DNA of 12,847 bases from DATKMS01 sp041497995. Its GTDB lineage: Bacteria > Desulfobacterota > Binatia > HRBIN30. Shown here piece by piece: positions 6,215 through 12,379 of the stretch; positions within the stretch are counted from its first letter, which is position 1, and every line of letters starts with the position of its first letter. The translations under genes were made by a program, and so were the position numbers. The DNA lies in contig JBGQHM010000183.1 of NCBI GenBank assembly GCA_041497995.1, positions 1-12,847 on the forward strand, written 5' to 3'. The notes beneath the pieces were generated by a model, which was not told the origin of the DNA, did no database searches, and was given only the letters and a program-made list of their open reading frames with translations.

Positions 6215-7969
6215 CTACTCCGGTAGCCCGGCTTTGCGCAGGGCTTCGAGGTGGTGGGCGAGATCTGTCTCGCGTCGGTAGTGCAGCATCGGCAGGCAAT
6301 GCTCGCGGATGGCGAACCCGGGGATGCGTTTGATCACCTCCGCAGCGTGCACGGTCGCGTGCTCGGCATCGTCCATCTGTGCGTGGCAGGCCGCGAGGAG
6401 CGCGTGGTGCAACCCGTCCGGCGCGGTAATGTGTCTCAGGGACTCGACCGCATCGGCGTAACGCTGCGCGACGAACTGGGCGCGCGCCAGGTGGAACCAG
6501 AAACGCTCGGGGTGGTAGGGATTGAGGCGCATCGCCTTGCGGATCCATTCGATGCCCTCCTCCCCCTGGCCGAGCCAGGTGAGGATCTCGCCCTGCTGGA
6601 CCACGATCAGGTCGTCGTTCGGGTTCAGGGCCAGCGCGCGCTGCTGGTGGTAGACGGCTTTGTCGAACTCGTCGCGCACGACCGCCACGGCCGCGAGAAT
6701 ACGGTGCACGTCGCTGTCGTTCTCGTCCAGCCCGAGCGCAACCTGCAGCTCCCGCTCGATCTCCGCTTGGATCACCGCGCGGTCGGCGCACCAGCCATAG
6801 CCCCACTGCTGGCCGAGAATGCACGCGTGCCACGCATGCGCGTGGGCGTACCGCGGGTCCAGTTGGACCGCGCGCCGGATGAGACTCAGCGCCCGCATAT
6901 TGTCGTCGCGGTTCGAGCGGTGGTGCAGGGCCTTGGCTTCCAGCACGCATTCATAGGAGACCATGTTCGCCGGCGGCTTGCGCTCGGTGCGGCGGCGCGC
7001 GGCGGCCTCCATGCGCCCGGGAAGCGTGGCGACGATTGCCGAAGTCACCTCGTCCTGGATCGCGAAGATGTCCGCCAAATCCCGGTCGTAGCGCTCGACC
7101 CAGACGTGGTGGTCGGATTCCGCGTCGATCAGCTGCACCGTGACGCGCACCCGGTTGCCGGCCTTGCGCACGCTGCCCTCGACGACGTATTGCACGCCAA
7201 GTTCGCGCGCGACCTTCTTCACATCCACCGCCTGTCCCTTGAACTTGAACGAGGTGTTGCGCGAAATCACGAACAGCTCGCGGAAACGCGACAAGTCGGT
7301 CAGGATGTCCTCGGTCAGGCCGTCGGCGAAGTACTCCTGCTCCGGCGCGCCGCTCATGTTGGCAAAGGGCAGCACGAGGATGGAGGGTTTCGCGGAGCCC
7401 GGCGCGGGCGCAAGGGCGGGGCCGGCGGCCGTGCCGGCGTCATCGGTGCGGACGCGGTACACCCTGACGCGCGCCGCGATGTTCTTCAACTCGTGCTCTC
7501 CCAGGTCCTCGAAGGCGAGATCGAGCTTGCGGCACACTTCCTCGTGCACCTTTCCCGACACGCAGATGCCGCCTGCCGGCGCGAGCGACTCGAGGCGCGC
7601 CGCAATGTTCACGCCGTCGCCGTAGATCCGATTGTCCTCGGTGATGATGTCGCCGAGATTGACGCCGACGCGGAACGCCATGCGGCGCGCTTCGGAAAGC
7701 TGCGCGTTGCGCGCAGCCAGTTCGCGCTGCATGGCGAGCGCCGCCTCGACCGCATCGATCGCACTGCCGAACTCGGCGAGGAGGTTGTCACCCGGCATGT
7801 CCACGATGCGTCCTTGGTGGGCAGCGATGATTTCGGAGATCGCGGCGCGGTATTCGGACAAGGTGCGGATGGTCGCAACCTCGTTGTCACCCATCAGACG
7901 GCTGTAGCCCGCGACGTCGGCGCTCAAAATCGCCGCCAGCCTGCGTTGCACCCGAACCTTCTCACTCAT
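6215..7969 (-). CDS. Class III nucleotide cyclase with TolB-like and TPR regions
   Basis: The 584-residue product has three parts. Residues 8-172 are a class III cyclase homology domain, with metal-binding D18 (SADVAGYSRLM) and D61 (PGDNLLAEF) and the catalytic pair N121 and R125 in VNIAARLE. Residues 196-325 form the TolB-like alpha/beta region (SILVLPFANMSG, ADGLTEDILTDLSR, GVQYVVEGSVRK). Residues 335-575 are helical TPR-type repeats, clearest at 454-487. The domain order is common in rhizobia and other proteobacteria, where the proteins are annotated as adenylate cyclases. The canonical adenine-selecting Lys and Asp are D57 and R114 here, which seems usual for this subfamily, so nucleotide choice is uncertain. 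No membrane span is visible. The ATG at 7969 has GGAG at 7977-7980 and a strong promoter upstream. The TPR half probably senses a protein partner. Confidence 0.92.
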   Translation of the reverse strand: MSEKVRVQRRLAAILSADVAGYSRLMGDNEVATIRTLSEYRAAISEIIAAHQGRIVDMPGDNLLAEFGSAIDAVEAALAMQRELAARNAQLSEARRMAFRVGVNLGDIITEDNRIYGDGVNIAARLESLAPAGGICVSGKVHEEVCRKLDLAFEDLGEHELKNIAARVRVYRVRTDDAGTAAGPALAPAPGSAKPSILVLPFANMSGAPEQEYFADGLTEDILTDLSRFRELFVISRNTSFKFKGQAVDVKKVARELGVQYVVEGSVRKAGNRVRVTVQLIDAESDHHVWVERYDRDLADIFAIQDEVTSAIVATLPGRMEAAARRRTERKPPANMVSYECVLEAKALHHRSNRDDNMRALSLIRRAVQLDPRYAHAHAWHACILGQQWGYGWCADRAVIQAEIERELQVALGLDENDSDVHRILAAVAVVRDEFDKAVYHQQRALALNPNDDLIVVQQGEILTWLGQGEEGIEWIRKAMRLNPYHPERFWFHLARAQFVAQRYADAVESLRHITAPDGLHHALLAACHAQMDDAEHATVHAAEVIKRIPGFAIREHCLPMLHYRRETDLAHHLEALRKAGLPE

Positions 7970-7993
7970 CTTCGATCTCCGAACACGCCGCGA

Positions 7994-8022
7994 AATCTAA
8001 GCCGCTGCAGACAGAGGGTCAA
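7994..8022 (-). promoter_or_regulatory. Sigma70-type promoter of the TPR cyclase gene
   Basis: On the minus strand TTGACC (8022-8017, five of six matches to the -35 consensus) is followed by exactly 17 bases and TAGATT (7999-7994, four of six matches to the -10). The predicted start of transcription is near 7987, giving a leader of roughly 18 bases that contains the GGAG ribosome binding site. Position and spacing are close to ideal for the gene starting at 7969. Confidence 0.6.
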
Positions 8023-8026
8023 GGCA

Positions 8027-8043
8027 GCCCGGGAGTCTCGGGC
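8027..8043. promoter_or_regulatory. Small inverted repeat just upstream of the -35 box
   Basis: GCCCG (8027-8031) and CGGGC (8039-8043) are inverted around seven bases, starting five bases upstream of the -35 hexamer of the cyclase promoter. It may be a second regulator half-site next to the larger palindrome at 8047-8072 or chance in GC-rich DNA. Confidence 0.2.
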
Positions 8044-8046
8044 ACG

Positions 8047-8072
8047 CAACACCGTCTGTGGTAACGGTGTTG
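8047..8072. promoter_or_regulatory. Perfect 9-bp inverted repeat upstream of the cyclase promoter (operator or hairpin)
   Basis: CAACACCGT (8047-8055) and ACGGTGTTG (8064-8072) are perfect inverted copies separated by eight bases. The centre is about 72 bases upstream of the predicted transcription start. Two 9-bp arms with 17-base centre-to-centre spacing could bind a dimeric activator or repressor. As RNA it could instead be a terminator-like hairpin for upstream minus-strand transcription from GrpB, but no T-run follows. Confidence 0.45.
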
Positions 8073-8127
8073 TCGAAGCGGGAGAAAGCGTTGCGATCCG
8101 GGTAGCGTCCGCAGCGACGGCGGGCAG

Positions 8128-8214
8128 TTTCACGCGATTGCGCTGCCGGTTGAAGAACACAAACGCGTGGCCCGAGAACAGGAAACGCTGCAGCGCGTGC
8201 TCCAGGCGATGCAC
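8128..8214 (-). pseudogene. IS66 TnpB (Orf2) remnant
   Basis: Twenty-nine minus-strand codons directly after the GrpB stop encode HALQRFLFSGHAFVFFNR and then QRNRVKL. This is the most conserved block of IS66 accessory protein TnpB (pattern: L..DPFSGHLFVFRNRRRDR.K.LYWD). The expected LYWD-G continuation is absent: downstream sequence in this frame is unrelated and runs into the cyclase promoter. A GTG at 8214 overlaps the GrpB stop by one base but has no family support as a start. The fragment is opposite in orientation to the IS66 TnpC fragment at 5246-5398, so the two are not simply the ends of one element. Confidence 0.65.
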
Positions 8215-8756
8215 TAGGCAGACGCGGCTCCGGGGCGAGCGCGATCGAGGACACGCCGGACGAAAGGACCCTTTGCGTCTGTATACGCCTCTCGGTCGAA
8301 TTCGTATCGCTCAGCTAGCTCCCGCTTCAGTTGAGCATACTCGGCTGCAACCGTGGGATTGCGTCGTAGGTAGTCACGGAAAGCGAGCCGTTCCGTCCAG
8401 AGCGGGCTATTGAACGGGACGAGATGCAAATGATGGGTCCGGAACGCCGGCGATGGCTTGCAGAACCAATGCATCACCTCCGCGCGATACGGGAAGTAGG
8501 CCCACCCAAGGCCAACCAATACGGGGATCGCTGGACGCGACACGTCGAGAGTGTCTACCGCGGCCATGATGTCGATCACCGGCTTGGCGAGCAACCCAGC
8601 AACGGCGGTGCTGCCGATGTGCTCTATCGGTCCGCTGAGCCAAGGCTTGAGCGTGCGCTCAAGGGCACCTCGCTCAACCTCGAAGGCGGAGGGCCACGAA
8701 GGGTTGTACGGGGCGAGATGGACCGGTGCTTCGCGTTGCGGAGGTCTTTCGGTCAT
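8214..8756 (-). CDS. GrpB family protein (UPF0157, nucleotidyltransferase fold)
   Basis: The 180-residue product begins with HLAPYNPSWPSAFEVER (13-29), the family's usual start. It then has the hallmark IEHIGSTAVAGLLAKPVID (44-62), and later HHLHLVPF (107-114), LAFRDYLRRNP (124-134) and YEFDREAYTDAKGPFV (151-166). Length and motif order match complete GrpB proteins. The family has a minimal nucleotidyltransferase fold; its biochemical role is not firmly known, and links to CoA metabolism or toxin-like activity are not supported by anything here. The ATG at 8756 lies next to a repeated ATGACC and has no strong Shine-Dalgarno. The VOC gene ends 50 bases upstream on the same strand, so the two may form an operon. 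Confidence 0.92.
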   Translation of the reverse strand: MTERPPQREAPVHLAPYNPSWPSAFEVERGALERTLKPWLSGPIEHIGSTAVAGLLAKPVIDIMAAVDTLDVSRPAIPVLVGLGWAYFPYRAEVMHWFCKPSPAFRTHHLHLVPFNSPLWTERLAFRDYLRRNPTVAAEYAQLKRELAERYEFDREAYTDAKGPFVRRVLDRARPGAASA

Positions 8757-8778
8757 CTGGTCATCAGCTCGCGTTCGT

Positions 8779-8800
8779 GGGGCGATCTAGTCCCCGCCCC
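8779..8800. promoter_or_regulatory. Hairpin between the VOC and GrpB genes
   Basis: GGGGCG (8779-8784) and CGCCCC (8795-8800) pair perfectly around a ten-base loop in the 50-base gap between the two minus-strand genes. No T-run follows on the minus strand. It may cause partial termination or RNA processing between the genes. Confidence 0.25.
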
Positions 8801-8806
8801 AGGCTC

Positions 8807-9208
8807 TCAGACGACGGCAGTGGATTCCGGCGCATGGCAGACAGCCTCAATACGGTGCCCGTCGGGGTCCAGCACGAAGGCGGCGAAGTAGTCTCGGTGA
8901 TACTCCGGACGCACACCGGGATCACCGTCGCCCCGACCACCCGAGACGAGGGCCGCTGCGTGAAAGGCGTGCACCGCCGCGCGGTCGGGGGCGCGGAAGC
9001 ACAGATGCATCCCGCGCGACAGTATGGCGTCGCCCTTTTCGGCAGTGATCGTGAACTCCACACCCAACGACCCTGCCATCACACCATAGTCGGAGCCGCG
9101 CTGCTGAAAGTCTACGGTGCGGACAAGCCCGAGCGGGCGCAGTACAGCGTCGTAGAACCTGCGGCTGCGCTCCAGATCTCTCACGCCAAGTGAAACGTGG
9201 TCAAGCAT
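8807..9208 (-). CDS. VOC family protein (glyoxalase/bleomycin-resistance fold)
   Basis: This 133-residue protein has the paired beta-alpha-beta units of the VOC superfamily. It starts MLDHVSLGVRDLERSRRFYD (1-20) and later has GMHLCFRAPDRAAV (66-79) and FVLDPDGHRIEAVCH (111-125). H4, H68 and E121 are at the usual metal positions. Members include glyoxalase I, extradiol dioxygenases and drug-binding proteins; this one resembles the many small members annotated as glyoxalase-like without a known substrate. The ATG at 9208 follows a purine-rich GAGGACAAAG. It probably heads a two-gene unit with GrpB. Confidence 0.92.
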   Translation of the reverse strand: MLDHVSLGVRDLERSRRFYDAVLRPLGLVRTVDFQQRGSDYGVMAGSLGVEFTITAEKGDAILSRGMHLCFRAPDRAAVHAFHAAALVSGGRGDGDPGVRPEYHRDYFAAFVLDPDGHRIEAVCHAPESTAVV

Positions 9209-9264
9209 CTTTGTCCTCGGTCCTTCTCGGGGAATCCGCCCGTTTCAGTCGGAGCTGGACGGCC

Positions 9265-9339
9265 CTACTGTCGAAGATGCTGCGCAAAGAAGCGCGTTAG
9301 CTCTACCCATGCGTTTGAGACGCCCAATAGGAGCTCAGG
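9265..9339 (-). pseudogene. Possible hydrolase C-terminal fragment
   Basis: Between a TGA (9340-9342) and a TAG (9265-9267) on the minus strand, 24 codons encode a stretch containing SNAWVELTRFFAQHLRQ. This resembles the last helix of alpha/beta hydrolases of the dienelactone-hydrolase type (AW..T..FF..HL), but it is too short to be sure. The rest of the 163-base gap between the cyclase and VOC genes shows no gene. Confidence 0.25.
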
Positions 9340-9371
9340 TCAGGTTGGGGGAGGTTGGATATGACAACATT

Positions 9372-10205
9372 TTACGTTGCGGCAGGCCATTCGACAGCGT
9401 GAACCCGGATCGGACGATTGAAGCCCTTGAAAGACACGTCTCCTAGATCTTTGAAGGGCAGCCGTTTTCCAAGGCACAGCTCGACAACCACGTTCGAGAC
9501 CAGAATCTGCTCCGGCTGTGCGTGGGAACAGAGTCGCGCGGCCAGTTGCACCGTCGCTCCGAAGAGATCGTGTTGATGCTCGACGGGTTCCCCGGCCGCG
9601 GCACCGATCCGAACCTTGATCGGGTACTCTGTGTGTTCCTCCTCATACTGAGCTACGGCGCGCTGAATCCGCGTTGCGCACCGAACCGCTGCCGCGGCCG
9701 ACACGAAGGCCGCCATGATGCCGTCTCCGGTGTGCTTGACCTCACGACCGTCTGACGCGGCCAGAGCGTCCCGGACGATCGTGTCATGGACGCCGAGCAG
9801 AGCCATGACCGCATCGTCCCCCAAGGCTTCATTCGTCGAGCCAACGATATCCGTGAAGAGAATCGTCCGGATTGCGGAGTCGCGCTCTTTGCGCGTGCCA
9901 CCAGGGGCAAAAACCGCTCCTGACGGATCGGTTTCCCCTTGGCCGAGGATTGCCTCTACAAGCTCGGGCTCGACCTCGATAATTCTCTCTGCAATCTGGC
10001 CGTGTGCTTCACGGTGCGCTGACTGCAACGCCTCCGGACTGGGCGCATCGACGAGGCAGAAAGCCTTGCCGTGGCTCTCGTTGAACCAGTACTTGAGATA
10101 CTCGACGGCGTACTTCCCCTGCACCTTGAGATCGGCGGCGTGCGCTTTGTCGAGCTGTTCCGCCGTTGCTCCCGGGAGGTTGTGGATGTCCATATACAGT
10201 GGCAT
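9372..10205 (-). CDS. DUF4242 domain fused to a class III adenylate cyclase domain
   Basis: The 277-residue product joins two domains. Residues 1-85 (MPLYMDIHNL, KYWFNESHGKAFCLVDAPS, AHREAHG) are a DUF4242 domain, the fold of the nickel-binding actinobacterial protein SCO4226. Residues 110-272 are a class III cyclase domain: metal Asp D119 (FTDIVGST) and D161 (KHTGDGIMAAF), adenine-selecting K157 and D213, and transition-state R224. At the transition-state Asn position there is Q220 (ATVQLAARL). The Lys/Asp pair predicts ATP as substrate. No membrane span or signal peptide is seen, so it is probably a soluble enzyme whose DUF4242 part senses a metal or small ligand. An AGGA precedes the ATG at 10205 at good spacing; M5 is a less likely start. 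It is downstream of OsmC on the same strand, separated by 119 bases. Confidence 0.92.
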   Translation of the reverse strand: MPLYMDIHNLPGATAEQLDKAHAADLKVQGKYAVEYLKYWFNESHGKAFCLVDAPSPEALQSAHREAHGQIAERIIEVEPELVEAILGQGETDPSGAVFAPGGTRKERDSAIRTILFTDIVGSTNEALGDDAVMALLGVHDTIVRDALAASDGREVKHTGDGIMAAFVSAAAAVRCATRIQRAVAQYEEEHTEYPIKVRIGAAAGEPVEHQHDLFGATVQLAARLCSHAQPEQILVSNVVVELCLGKRLPFKDLGDVSFKGFNRPIRVHAVEWPAAT

Positions 10206-10302
10206 GTCAGATCCTGAAAAAGGTGGACGCCCCCTACCGCCGGGGCAGCCTGCAACCTACCACACACGGTTGTCTGCCGGAAGCCTCGGCCGTGCGGCTG
10301 TA

Positions 10303-10315
10303 GCTGGTAACCAGC
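10303..10315. repeat. 13-base palindrome downstream of the OsmC gene
   Basis: GCTGGT (10303-10308) and ACCAGC (10310-10315) are perfect inverted copies around one base, ten bases past the OsmC stop codon. With a one-base centre it suits a dimeric protein site better than an RNA hairpin. It lies about 100 bases upstream of the DUF4242-cyclase start, so it could serve as an operator for that gene. Confidence 0.25.
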
Positions 10316-10324
10316 GCGTCCTGC

Positions 10325-10828
10325 CTAGGTCCGCATGATTTGGGCAGAAATGTGTGGCGACGAACGAAGAGTCTGGAGAACGACGCAGTACCTTTCCGTC
10401 AATCGTAAGAGCGTCGCTGTTTGTTCTTCCGACGCGTCCGTATCGACTTCGAACCGCAGTCGCAGGTTCGCGAAGCCCACCGGAGCTTCCTTTGAGACGC
10501 CAAGCGTACCGCGAAAATCCAAGTCGCCCTCCGCCGTAATCTTGGCGTCTCGAAGATCTATACCAATGGAAGTGGCTACTGCCCGAAGAGTCACGCCCGC
10601 ACAGGCCACGAGCGCTTCCAGGAGCATGTCCCCGGAACATGCCGCGGTTCCGTCTCCACCTGTCGCTGGATGAAGGCCGGCTTCGACCAACGCCTTACCG
10701 GTCTCGACCTTGCACGACAGGCCTGTTGCGCGCCCTTCCGCTCGCAGCGTGACCAGGGCTGATCGCGGATCGTTGCGGTACTTCTCCTTCAGAGGCCCCT
10801 GCACCGATTTCAACTGCGTTCCGTCCAT
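10325..10828 (-). CDS. OsmC/Ohr family peroxiredoxin-like protein
   Basis: The 167-residue protein has the OsmC fold, with the redox cysteines C76 (LVACAGVTL, at the start of the long central helix) and C148 (ERYCVVLQTL). The family's GGDGTAACSGDMLLEALVACAG block occupies 57-78. The two-cysteine arrangement is what organic-hydroperoxide reductases of the OsmC/Ohr group use with a dithiol partner. Sequence details (ERYCVV...SP) fit the broader OsmC branch, so peroxidase activity is likely but the substrate is not certain. The protein is cytosolic. The ATG at 10828 has GGAGAC at 10832-10837. It is followed on the same strand by the DUF4242-cyclase gene. Confidence 0.9.
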   Translation of the reverse strand: MDGTQLKSVQGPLKEKYRNDPRSALVTLRAEGRATGLSCKVETGKALVEAGLHPATGGDGTAACSGDMLLEALVACAGVTLRAVATSIGIDLRDAKITAEGDLDFRGTLGVSKEAPVGFANLRLRFEVDTDASEEQTATLLRLTERYCVVLQTLRSSPHISAQIMRT

Positions 10829-10837
10829 CGAGTCTCC

Positions 10838-11006
10838 ATCGCGTCCGTCCGGCTAACGTACCGGCGTTCAGCAGCAAGCGCCAGAGGGAGCGCGCAGCGC
10901 GACCGACAAGCTTCACACTCGTCCCCGAACGGCTTGGCGATGAGCCGCGCCCCCTGTTGGCGTCGGTCTCCATGGCCGGCTTAGGCGACTTGGCGACCCG
11001 TTGCGG
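10838..11006. other. Intergenic stretch between OsmC and the lipoprotein pair
   Basis: No gene, convincing promoter or terminator is seen in these 169 bases. Sequences faintly like integron attC ends (GCCTAA at 10986-10981 and GTTAGCC at 10857-10851, minus strand) are present but do not match the consensus (see rejected items). Confidence 0.4.
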
Positions 11007-11606
11007 TCAGTTCGCTGAGCAATGGCCTGGACATGCGCGGGCCGGGAATTTCTCATAGCATTCAACGCAGCAGCAATCTGCGGCGATGAAGTCCCAGTGA
11101 AGCTCCCAGTTCACCACACGATATCTTGCCAGAGGCAGCAACCGAACCGCCTTCTGCCAAGTACTCATCTCGATGGGCTTTCCTCGTCGCACTCGCGCCT
11201 GAATCTCATACTGCCCTCCCGCGTCCAGTTCCACGATTACTGCTCCGTCTACCTCAGCGTTCTCGACTCTCTCCCCGAGTAGCCAGCGAGCCATAAGTGT
11301 TCCAGTCGAATCGGAGGCGCCCGGATTGGCTACAGCATGGACACCCAGTTCGTGTCGACCAGGTAGCAGAGCCAAACTGATCGCCCTCCCACCGTAGCGC
11401 TCACGCAGAGAGTCCACCGAAGCGCCGTCAACGGACAGGATATTTACGGGATTGCGCTTCCCCCAAACGAGTGCGACTGCGTCCAGCGGCTGCTCTGGGC
11501 CGGGATATGTTCTAGTCAGGCTTGTTGTTCCGCAACCCAACAGGAGGGAGAAGCCCAGAACGAGTCCACATCCAACTACGCCTCGTCGAACGCTAGAGTT
11601 GTTCAC
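11007..11606 (-). CDS. Predicted lipoprotein with a cysteine-rich C-terminus, unknown function
   Basis: I do not recognise this protein. Starting at the GTG at 11606 it has 199 residues: a short basic n-region (RR at 7-8), a hydrophobic core and a lipobox LLGC with C25 as the lipidated Cys. The mature part has ISLALLPGRHELGVH (76-90), a turn-and-strand pattern of small beta-sandwich lipoproteins, and AVIVELDAGGQYEIQARV (122-139). The last 25 residues hold six cysteines (C178, C179, C180, C183, C192, C196), unusual for an outer-membrane lipoprotein and suggestive of metal binding or disulfides. The GTG is preceded by GTGAGG with six bases between; an in-frame ATG at 11645 would give a longer, less typical N-terminus without a ribosome site. 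It follows another lipoprotein gene by 69 bases on the same strand, probably in one operon. Confidence 0.75.
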   Translation of the reverse strand: MNNSSVRRGVVGCGLVLGFSLLLGCGTTSLTRTYPGPEQPLDAVALVWGKRNPVNILSVDGASVDSLRERYGGRAISLALLPGRHELGVHAVANPGASDSTGTLMARWLLGERVENAEVDGAVIVELDAGGQYEIQARVRRGKPIEMSTWQKAVRLLPLARYRVVNWELHWDFIAADCCCVECYEKFPARACPGHCSAN

Positions 11607-11642
11607 TTGCAACCTCACGGGTAGGACTGCAATGGGGGTCAT

Positions 11643-11688
11643 CAACGAGCAGCTATGCCCAACAGGGCAGCACGGCTAGCGCTCGTTG
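11643..11688. repeat. Nested inverted repeat between the two lipoprotein genes
   Basis: CAACGAGC (11643-11650) and GCTCGTTG (11681-11688) are perfect inverted copies enclosing a smaller hairpin TGCCC/GGGCA (11656-11660, 11665-11669) with a four-base loop. The structure covers the stop codon of the upstream gene and ends about 37 bases before the GTG start of the downstream gene. It could be a partial terminator or mRNA-stability element within the operon. Confidence 0.5.
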
Positions 11689-12227
11689 GAGTTTCGGGTC
11701 TCCAGATGAATCGTCAGGGCGCCTGGCTCATCATCACGACCACCCAACACAACCGTCACTTCGCTTGGTATACCGGGAACGGCATTCGCAGTCTGTTCGG
11801 CTGTGGCGATGCTCTTGAAGGTGTCGGGGCCCGAAGCCGGACCGCCGGTGAGAGCGCCCACGATGCTAGTAGCTCCAGCCACCACCTCCGCGCGGAGCTG
11901 CTGCAACCCTGGCTCGACACGAACCGTTTCAGTCTCCTTGTATCCCCATCCCCAGGGGCTCTCACCAAGCGTGCAGAGCCACTGCCACTGACCCTGACTG
12001 CCGACGGCATAAATGTCTACAAACAGGTTGCGCGATGCAAACCAGGAGCGATCACGGACCCCCGTGCTATCAATCCGGAACTTGAAGGTCGCCGTTTTGC
12101 GTTTCGCGACGGTCGTGTCCACGACCACATGCGGTACGACCGCATGGCTGCAGCCGATCAAGATTCCCAGCACAGCAAGCGCCGCCGATGAGACTGTGCG
12201 TTCGCGGAATTCCACGATTCTTGTCAT
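11676..12227 (-). CDS. Predicted lipoprotein, unknown function
   Basis: The family is not recognised. From the ATG at 12227 the protein has 183 residues: charged n-region (MTRIVEFRER), hydrophobic core (SSAALAVLGILIG) and lipobox LIGC with C26, so it is probably exported and lipid-anchored. The mature part begins VVVDTTVAKRKTATFKFRID and holds a Trp-rich segment (QWQWLCTLGESPWGWGYKE, about 81-99) followed by alternating polar/hydrophobic strands (ETETVRVEPGLQQLRAEV). This suggests a beta-rich fold. GGGGAG at 12234-12239 supports this start; in-frame sequence upstream to 12308 has no signal-peptide character. It is the first gene of a probable two-lipoprotein operon with 11007-11606. Confidence 0.78.
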   Translation of the reverse strand: MTRIVEFRERTVSSAALAVLGILIGCSHAVVPHVVVDTTVAKRKTATFKFRIDSTGVRDRSWFASRNLFVDIYAVGSQGQWQWLCTLGESPWGWGYKETETVRVEPGLQQLRAEVVAGATSIVGALTGGPASGPDTFKSIATAEQTANAVPGIPSEVTVVLGGRDDEPGALTIHLETRNSNER

Positions 12228-12331
12228 TAGGCTCTCCCCTCTCGCTACAGTGAAGGCGATGGCCGCGACACGTTGTCCTCCCTCCGCAAATGCCGGTAGA
12301 TTCCGCAAATCGGAACTCGCTGCACTTGGTC

Positions 12332-12379
12332 ACCTAACGTCAGCCTTCAGCCGCGCGCACGCTTCTTGCGCGTCGGCTG
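12332..12379. repeat. Strong imperfect hairpin with an attC-like half-site next to the IS110 element
   Basis: CAGCCG (12348-12353) pairs with CGGCTG (12374-12379), and CGCGCA (12354-12359) pairs with TGCGCG (12367-12372). This gives a 12-bp GC stem with one bulged T (12373) and a seven-base loop. Nine bases to its left is ACCTAAC (12332-12338), which fits the integron recombination half-site RYYYAAC (GTTAGGT on the minus strand). No matching half-site exists to the right, where the IS110 leader begins. Confidence 0.45.

Noticed and set aside
6251..8413. A 720-codon plus-strand open frame antisense to the TPR cyclase
   Set aside because: Its translation has no domain and it mirrors the cyclase codons; GC-rich third positions leave the opposite strand free of stops. 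The minus-strand cyclase has full domain support.
10851..10986. Integron attC site between the lipoprotein and OsmC genes
   Set aside because: The ends (GCCTAAG and GTTAGCC, minus strand) each miss the consensus by one base and the inner L-box complementarity and spacers do not fit. No integrase gene is in the window.
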